Positions 59,364-64,000 of a stretch of 64,000 nucleotides of DNA are shown piece by piece. Below the pieces are notes generated by a model. It was not told the origin of the DNA. It did no database searches and was given only the letters and a program-made list of their open reading frames with translations. The stretch spans positions 248,001 through 312,000 of the forward strand of contig NZ_JONL01000001.1 of the NCBI RefSeq assembly GCF_000711735.1, written 5' to 3'. This DNA comes from Maridesulfovibrio frigidus DSM 17176. Its GTDB lineage: Bacteria > Desulfobacterota > Desulfovibrionia > Desulfovibrionales > Desulfovibrionaceae. Both the position numbers and the translations under genes were made by a program. Within the stretch, counting starts at the first letter, position 1, and every line of letters begins with the position of its first letter.

Positions 59364-60270
59364 TCAAACTGTCATAGACGTCAAAGGCGTGACAAAGATA
59401 TTTGGTAAGCGCACGGTTGTTGACGGACTGGATATGAAAGTCAAAAAGGGTGAGATATATGGTTTTCTCGGTCCAAATGGATCAGGAAAAACCACATTTA
59501 TCCGCATGCTTTGCGGACTTCTACACCCTGACGCCGGATCTGGAACCTGTCTTGGTCACAACATAATTACCGAGTCTGATCAAATCAAGCCGCAAGTAGG
59601 CTACATGGCGCAAAAATTCAGCCTCTACGGAGATCTGACCGTACAGGAAAATCTGGATTTCCTAGCTCGTGCTTATCAATTGCCTAACCGCAAAAAGCTA
59701 ATTGCGGACGCGATAGAACGCATGGGTCTAGGCAGATTCACAAACCAATTAGCGGACAGCCTTTCGGGCGGCTGGAAACAGCGACTCGCCTTGACAGGTT
59801 GTACTCTGCACAGCCCGAAACTTTTGCTCCTCGATGAACCAACGGCCGGAGTTGATCCTTCAGCCCGGAGAGATTTCTGGGACGAGGTTCATAACCTAGC
59901 CGCGCAAGGGATAACTGCCCTCATCAGCACACATTATATGGATGAAGCTGAGCGTTGCCACAGACTGGCATATATTGCGTACGGCAAGCTTTTGGCAAAA
60001 GGAACGTTAGAGGAATTAATTGATCAGTCGGGACTTCATACATGGACTTTGAAAGGACCGCGGCTTAATGAAATGACGCCCCTATTGCGTGCAACCGAGG
60101 GTATTGATCAAGTTGTTGCATTCGGAAACACTTTGCACATCAGCGGCAGAGATTCCAATATTATTGAACGAGGCATACGTAAAGTTGCCAGTCCTGAAAA
60201 CAGTTTTAACCCATCGGAAACAAGTCTCGAAGAAGTCTTCATAGATCTAATGCAGGGGATGAATCCATGA
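59356..60270 (+). CDS. ABC transporter ATP-binding protein (exporter)
   Basis: The 304-aa protein has one nucleotide-binding domain: Walker A GFLGPNGSGKTTFIRML, signature LSGGWKQRLAL, Walker B LLLLDEPTAGVDP and the switch His in LISTHYMDEAERC. A DrrA/CcmA-like C-terminal tail of about 80 residues follows. Members of this family power drug or lipid export. Overlaps both neighbours (8 bp and 4 bp). Confidence 0.95.
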   Translation: MNDQTVIDVKGVTKIFGKRTVVDGLDMKVKKGEIYGFLGPNGSGKTTFIRMLCGLLHPDAGSGTCLGHNIITESDQIKPQVGYMAQKFSLYGDLTVQENLDFLARAYQLPNRKKLIADAIERMGLGRFTNQLADSLSGGWKQRLALTGCTLHSPKLLLLDEPTAGVDPSARRDFWDEVHNLAAQGITALISTHYMDEAERCHRLAYIAYGKLLAKGTLEELIDQSGLHTWTLKGPRLNEMTPLLRATEGIDQVVAFGNTLHISGRDSNIIERGIRKVASPENSFNPSETSLEEVFIDLMQGMNP

Positions 60271-61409
60271 AAGCTCTAAAGCTGTTTTCATTTAAAAGAT
60301 TCATGGCAATGGCGGGCAAAGAATTTGTGCAAATGCGCAGGGATCGTCTCACTTTCGCAATGATGATCGGCATACCGCTAATTCAGCTAATTCTTTTCGG
60401 ATACGCAATAAACTCAGACCCCAGACATTTGCCACTTGCAATTCTGTCAGGGGATAACAGTCAATATTCAAGGTCGATTGTATCCGGCATGCAAGCCAGT
60501 ACATATTTTGATGTGGACAGATTCATTAGTTCACGAGCTGAAGCCAACAGGTTGCTTGAACTTGGTGATGTGCAGTTCGTGCTGACGATTCCGGAACAGT
60601 TCGGACAGAAAATTGAACGTGGAGAACGCCCTGTTTTACTAATTGAAGCTGATGCGACTGACCCAATGGCAACAGGCAATGCCGTAAATTCCATGCGCGA
60701 AATAGTGGACCGTGCATTGCGACGGAATTTGAAAGGATCGCTCAGTTATTTGCTCCCGGAAAAATCTCCGGTAGATGTGCGAGTTCATGCGGACTACAAC
60801 CCCGAAGCTATCAGCCAATACAATATAGTGCCGGGGTTAATGGGAGTAATCCTCACCCTGACGCTTTCAATGATTACGTCACTTGCAATCACCAGAGAGC
60901 GCGAACGCGGAACTATGGAAAATTTACTGACCACGCCAGTACGCCCGCTTGAGGTAATGCTCGGGAAAATCATCCCCTATGTGATGGTCGGCTACATTCA
61001 GGTGATGCTGATTATGTTGGCTTCGATCTTTCTGTTTCACGTACCGATTAACGGCAATCCGGTGATCATCTTTCTATACTCATCAATATTTATTGCCGCG
61101 AATTTGACCGTGGGGGTAACAATTTCAACTGTTGCCAAGAATCAGCTTCAAGCCGTGCAGATGTCCATATTCTTTTTTCTGCCATCACTACTGCTGTCAG
61201 GATTCATGTTTCCATTTCGCGGAATGCCACAATGGGCACAAACAATAGGATCAGTTCTACCGCTGACGCATTACCTGCGGTTAGTACGAGGAGTTCTACT
61301 AAAGGGAAGCGGCTGGGCTGAATCTACACACCACCTGTGGCCTATCATTATTTTCTGGATGATAGTCCTAGCTGTAGGACTTAAGAGGTATCGACAGACG
61401 TTAGATTAG
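60267..61409 (+). CDS. ABC-2 type transporter permease
   Basis: The 380-aa protein has an N-terminal helix, a periplasmic domain of about 150 residues, then five C-terminal helices including ITRERERGTMENLLTTPVRP and the ABC-2 signature region around LSGFMFPFRGMPQWAQTIGS. It resembles YbhR/YhhJ permeases. Only one permease gene is present, so a homodimer with two ATPase subunits is likely. The ATGA overlap with the ATPase gene and a terminator 38 nt downstream end the operon. Confidence 0.92.
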   Translation: MKALKLFSFKRFMAMAGKEFVQMRRDRLTFAMMIGIPLIQLILFGYAINSDPRHLPLAILSGDNSQYSRSIVSGMQASTYFDVDRFISSRAEANRLLELGDVQFVLTIPEQFGQKIERGERPVLLIEADATDPMATGNAVNSMREIVDRALRRNLKGSLSYLLPEKSPVDVRVHADYNPEAISQYNIVPGLMGVILTLTLSMITSLAITRERERGTMENLLTTPVRPLEVMLGKIIPYVMVGYIQVMLIMLASIFLFHVPINGNPVIIFLYSSIFIAANLTVGVTISTVAKNQLQAVQMSIFFFLPSLLLSGFMFPFRGMPQWAQTIGSVLPLTHYLRLVRGVLLKGSGWAESTHHLWPIIIFWMIVLAVGLKRYRQTLD

Positions 61410-61446
61410 CCTATTTACTAAAACAATTCAGCTAAGATAACCTATT

Positions 61447-61484
61447 AGCCCTTCGCCCATTTTATGGACGAAGGGCTTTTTTAT
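61447..61484 (+). terminator. Terminator of the efflux operon
   Basis: AGCCCTTCG pairs with CGAAGGGCT around a 13-nt loop, then a T run. Confidence 0.88.
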
Positions 61485-61543
61485 GGAAAAATCAAAACTA
61501 GCCCGCCCTACCACATACGTTATTTTAAAATTAAAACGTAGTA

Positions 61544-61568
61544 TTGACATATCTATTCTAAATAGATA
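61544..61568 (+). promoter_or_regulatory. Promoter -35 box with 19-bp palindromic operator upstream of the DUF4198 gene
   Basis: TTGACA at 61544-61549 is followed directly by the perfect inverted repeat TATCTATTCTAAATAGATA (61550-61568, 8+3+8), placed where the -10 spacer would be. The design fits a repressor site, for example a metalloregulator given the metal-uptake-like genes downstream; the regulator is not in the window. Confidence 0.65.
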
Positions 61569-61613
61569 GCACTCATGCTATATTTTTTAAAAATTATTAA
61601 CCAGAGGTGTTTT

Positions 61614-62393
61614 ATGAAAATTTCGAACTCAGCTACTTTTTCTCTTCTTGTTATTCTAACATTGCTGTCTGCAAGTTCTGCTTTTGCACACGAATTCATA
61701 ATTAAACCAGTGCAACTGACCACTGAGGTAAACAGTGTACTTCCATTCAGAATTATTTCAGCCCACGCCTTTATGATCAGTGAAGAAATGGAACCTATGG
61801 ACAAGGTTGAAGCCAATTTCATTTTCAAGGATAAAACCCAAAAACTAACACTTGAAGAAGATAAAATGCTGATGTCATTAAGTGGACAATGCATCCCCTC
61901 ATCAGAAGGAACGGCAATTATCGCAGGACATAGAAAAGGGATGATCTGGACACAAACTACTCAAGGCTGGAAACAGCAGTCAAAGAAAGGTCTGAAGGGA
62001 GTTATTCGCAGTGGTAAATATGAAAAGTTCAGCAAGGCATTAGTAACAGTTGGAAAACCTGATGGTAATTTCAGCAAAACGGTCGGGCATAAACTAGAAG
62101 TAGTTCCGCTTTCCGACCCTACACAAGCTAAAGTTGGTGACGAAATAGTTTTCAAAACTCTTTTCAAAGGAAAGCCTATTTCCGTAGAAAATGTTCTTGC
62201 CTCTTATGATGGATTCTCACTTAATCCTAACACCTACGCCTATTTTACCGAACCTTACGGAGAAGGACTTGCTAAGGTTACAATCTCTCACCCGGGAGTC
62301 TGGATGGTCCGTGTTCAGCATAAAATAGATAAACCAACAGCCGACTATGACAGCAATGTATTACGTGCAGTTCTAGTTTTCGAAGTTAAATAA
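61614..62393 (+). CDS. DUF4198 periplasmic protein (NikK/NikM-type metal-uptake accessory)
   Basis: The 259-aa protein has a cleavable signal peptide ending SSAFA, so the mature protein starts HEFIIKPVQ with an N-terminal His. This is typical of DUF4198 proteins linked to nickel or cobalt uptake, where the terminal His can bind metal. Two beta-sandwich parts follow (LPFRIISAHAFMISEEMEPM; VPLSDPTQAKVGDEIVFKTL). ATG at 61614 follows AGAGGT; the frame opens 13 codons earlier. The next gene starts immediately after its stop. Confidence 0.82.
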   Translation: MKISNSATFSLLVILTLLSASSAFAHEFIIKPVQLTTEVNSVLPFRIISAHAFMISEEMEPMDKVEANFIFKDKTQKLTLEEDKMLMSLSGQCIPSSEGTAIIAGHRKGMIWTQTTQGWKQQSKKGLKGVIRSGKYEKFSKALVTVGKPDGNFSKTVGHKLEVVPLSDPTQAKVGDEIVFKTLFKGKPISVENVLASYDGFSLNPNTYAYFTEPYGEGLAKVTISHPGVWMVRVQHKIDKPTADYDSNVLRAVLVFEVK

Positions 62394-62864
62394 ATGACAG
62401 CGCCAAAAAAAACACCGACCGTAATATTAATTACGGTCGGCATCATCCTTTATTGTAGTACAGTTTGGGCACATGGAGTTTCTTATGAACTCCTCGAAGC
62501 CTCTAAGACTATAACTTTTAAAACAGTATTTTCATCAGGAGAGCCTATCTCATACGGAGAAGTTTTAATATTTTCTCCAGAGGACTCTGAAATTGAATAT
62601 CAAAACGGCAGAACGGATAAACTTGGGCAATTTTCATTCCTGCCGAATAAAAATGGAAAGTGGAAAATTGAGATAAATGGCGGGATGGGTCATAAAATAT
62701 TTTTTGATATTGATATTACTGATTTGCATGGTGAAAATAAGATTGAAATACAGAACAAACCAACAACGTTCAAATCATCACTTTATATGCGAATAGCACT
62801 GGGAATCAGTTTAATTTTTAATATGTTTTTAGCGTCACGAATCATTTGGATAAAAAAAGCCTAG
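62394..62864 (+). CDS. NikL-like small periplasmic/membrane protein
   Basis: The 156-aa protein has an N-terminal signal or anchor and again a likely mature start of HGVSYELLEA. A beta-sandwich domain (FKTVFSSGEPISYGEVLIFS; GRTDKLGQFSFLPNKNGKWK) precedes a C-terminal transmembrane helix (ALGISLIFNMFLASRIIWI). This matches NikL/CbiN-adjacent components of metal ECF systems. Its ATG follows the DUF4198 stop without a gap. No core transporter (CbiMQO-type) is present, so the metal is not known. Confidence 0.75.
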   Translation: MTAPKKTPTVILITVGIILYCSTVWAHGVSYELLEASKTITFKTVFSSGEPISYGEVLIFSPEDSEIEYQNGRTDKLGQFSFLPNKNGKWKIEINGGMGHKIFFDIDITDLHGENKIEIQNKPTTFKSSLYMRIALGISLIFNMFLASRIIWIKKA

Positions 62865-62867
62865 CAA

Positions 62868-63560
62868 TCACAAAGTAAAACAAAAACATCCCGGAAAACA
62901 GTATATTCCGTTGGCCTGCATCCAGTACCCCTGTTTACCGCTTTCATCTTCGTACAATCTGCTAAGCCCTATACGGATATAAACATCTTCACCTCCGGCA
63001 AGCAGAGTATTCAGTTCGTCCATTCTGTCTTGCTGAATATATTGTAGAACGCAAGAATGAAAGTTCAAATCCGCGATAGGAGTATACCCAAATATATCTC
63101 CAGACTTGTCCTGAAAACTTAACCGTATTTTTTTATCGCCACTTTCCATTGCAGAAAGAGACATCGACAACGGATTTACTCTAATAGTTTTTATTGAGAA
63201 TTCAGGAGGGCAGTCATAAGGAGCGCAACATACTTTAGATGAGATGACTCCCTTAAAAGCTTCACTTACTGAGTCGAATGCAGTTTGCTCAAGCACCCCT
63301 TTGAATGAATTATCATCCATCATCCCTAGCCACAAATCATTCACCATGTGGCAATCTTCAACATGCGGGCGGGTTGCTCCATCTATGGGAAAAACGGTTG
63401 CATCAACAAGCATCCCTGGACGAATTCCTTTCTGCGCAACAAGCTCTCTTGTTGCGTAAGGCAAAGGCCTATGACAAGTGCAGTTCTCTACATCAAGTAG
63501 AGCCATGCAAACATTATCAGTATCCTTAAAGCGAGTTATATCTGTAACCACTAACTTCAT
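62868..63560 (-). CDS. Conserved hypothetical protein, possible dual OB-domain
   Basis: The 230-aa soluble protein starts MKLVVTDITRFKDTDNVCMA and ends YWMQANGIYCFPGCFCF. The N-terminal RPLPYATRELVAQKGIRPG-like strand order and repeated beta-rich halves recall dual OB-domain proteins of unknown role. There are many cysteines (CTCHRPLP; VCCAPYDCPP; CFPGCFC), with no proven metal site. It is convergent with the NikL-like gene, 3 bp apart. Family assignment is tentative; the coding call is firm by length and composition. Confidence 0.7.
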   Translation of the reverse strand: MKLVVTDITRFKDTDNVCMALLDVENCTCHRPLPYATRELVAQKGIRPGMLVDATVFPIDGATRPHVEDCHMVNDLWLGMMDDNSFKGVLEQTAFDSVSEAFKGVISSKVCCAPYDCPPEFSIKTIRVNPLSMSLSAMESGDKKIRLSFQDKSGDIFGYTPIADLNFHSCVLQYIQQDRMDELNTLLAGGEDVYIRIGLSRLYEDESGKQGYWMQANGIYCFPGCFCFTL

Positions 63561-63893
63561 AATTACCCGTTCCCTCTGCCCAACCCCTCAGGCTCCATTT
63601 GAAAATAAATTCAGTGACCCATAATATTATAACTGTTATCCCTACAGACATTATTCGAATATGTCACCCTTAGAAGGCTGAATTAATGCAATTAAAATTT
63701 ATTTTGTGCTTTTTATAAAATCGAAAAACCACAAATTGTAAATCACCTTCTATAACATACAGACATAAATGATTATAAATTCGATCGGGACAAATTTCAA
63801 CAGCCCAAACCGCAAGAGGTCATTAACCTTTCATTTCAAACAAAAAGCGGAGTCTTAAAAAAAAGACTCCGCTTAAATGTTATTCAGCAAAAA
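63561..63893. other. A+T-rich intergenic region with one terminator
   Basis: About 330 bp holding no supported ORF. A terminator for the right-edge gene lies at 63847-63872. The part near 63.57-63.65 kb probably contains the promoter of the dual-OB-like gene, but no clear boxes were identified. Confidence 0.5.
63847..63872 (-). terminator. Terminator of the right-edge gene
   Basis: GCGGAGTCTT/AAGACTCCGC stem with an A-rich loop, T-rich on the minus strand, 21 nt after the stop codon. Confidence 0.8.
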
Positions 63894-64000
63894 TTATATT
63901 GAACTCATAATCTGCTCGGCCTTTCCGGCTATTCCCATAACATCACTGGTATTAAGGCCAGCTTGAGACAAATCCTTCATCATTCCAGCCCCCGCTGTTG
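63894..64000 (-). CDS. C-terminal end of an unidentified protein (cut by right edge)
   Basis: Thirty-four codons and a TAA are readable on the minus strand, ending AGMMKDLSQAGLNTSDVMG and then AGKAEQIMSSI. The stop is followed at the right distance by a terminator, so this is a real gene end. Too little is visible to name the product. Confidence 0.6.
   Translation of the reverse strand, partial: TAGAGMMKDLSQAGLNTSDVMGIAGKAEQIMSSI

Overview
The window looks like chromosome of a Desulfovibrio-type sulfate reducer (Desulfovibrionaceae, possibly a marine Maridesulfovibrio-like species). This is inferred from gene content: a three-gene fumarate reductase with a diheme-type cytochrome b, a lactate-type regulator with TauE permease and FMN hydroxy-acid dehydrogenase, a stand-alone AICAR transformylase, a protein resembling the DVU0772 family, and many sensor kinases. 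Intergenic DNA is clearly A+T rich. No rRNA, tRNA, CRISPR array, IS element or integrase was found.

Layout. 1-4.0 kb: a sigma-54 response regulator (cut by the left edge) overlapping a large hybrid sensor kinase, divergent from a secreted phytase-like esterase. 5.4-12.6 kb: a small orphan protein, a DUF3568-type lipoprotein, a single-domain response regulator, a CoA-disulfide-reductase/rhodanese fusion, a PLP aminotransferase and a dCache sensor kinase. 12.9-21.2 kb: small conserved proteins, frdCAB and an M16 peptidase. 21.2-23.9 kb: an LldR-like operon whose promoter carries an exact ATTGGTnnnACCAAT site. 23.97-24.99 kb: two related structured RNAs, each with its own promoter and terminator, which I could not assign to a known family. 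25-36.4 kb: mgtA, holB, purA, an MltF-type transglycosylase, AICAR transformylase, an RNase II/R-type exonuclease and plsY. 36.5-43.7 kb: two paralogous receiver proteins (HD-GYP and histidine kinase outputs), small coiled-coil membrane proteins, a CBS protein and a bioF-esterase-bioC biotin operon.

43.8-56.6 kb: a minus-strand block of phage virion genes. The capsid end resembles Bordetella phage BPP-1 (Bbp19-like protein, scaffold, major capsid, Bbp16-like cement protein). The tail end is T7-like (tail tubular A and B, gp13-like protein, internal-type protein, tail fibre). All reading frames look intact, yet portal, terminase, integrase, lysis and replication genes are absent. Between capsid and tail genes sit two cassettes. 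Each encodes a protein with a near-identical 65-residue N-terminus but an unrelated C-terminus, followed by a small two-helix membrane protein. A GC-rich hairpin recurs five times, only at module borders.

56.7-64 kb: a hemolysin III-like membrane protein, a TetR-controlled efflux operon with two perfect palindromic operators, a two-gene DUF4198/NikL-like operon with a 19-bp palindrome inside its promoter, a possible dual-OB protein and the 3' end of one more gene.

The two strongest candidates for undescribed biology are the paired RNAs near 24 kb and the repeated tag-plus-payload cassettes in the terminase-less phage block.
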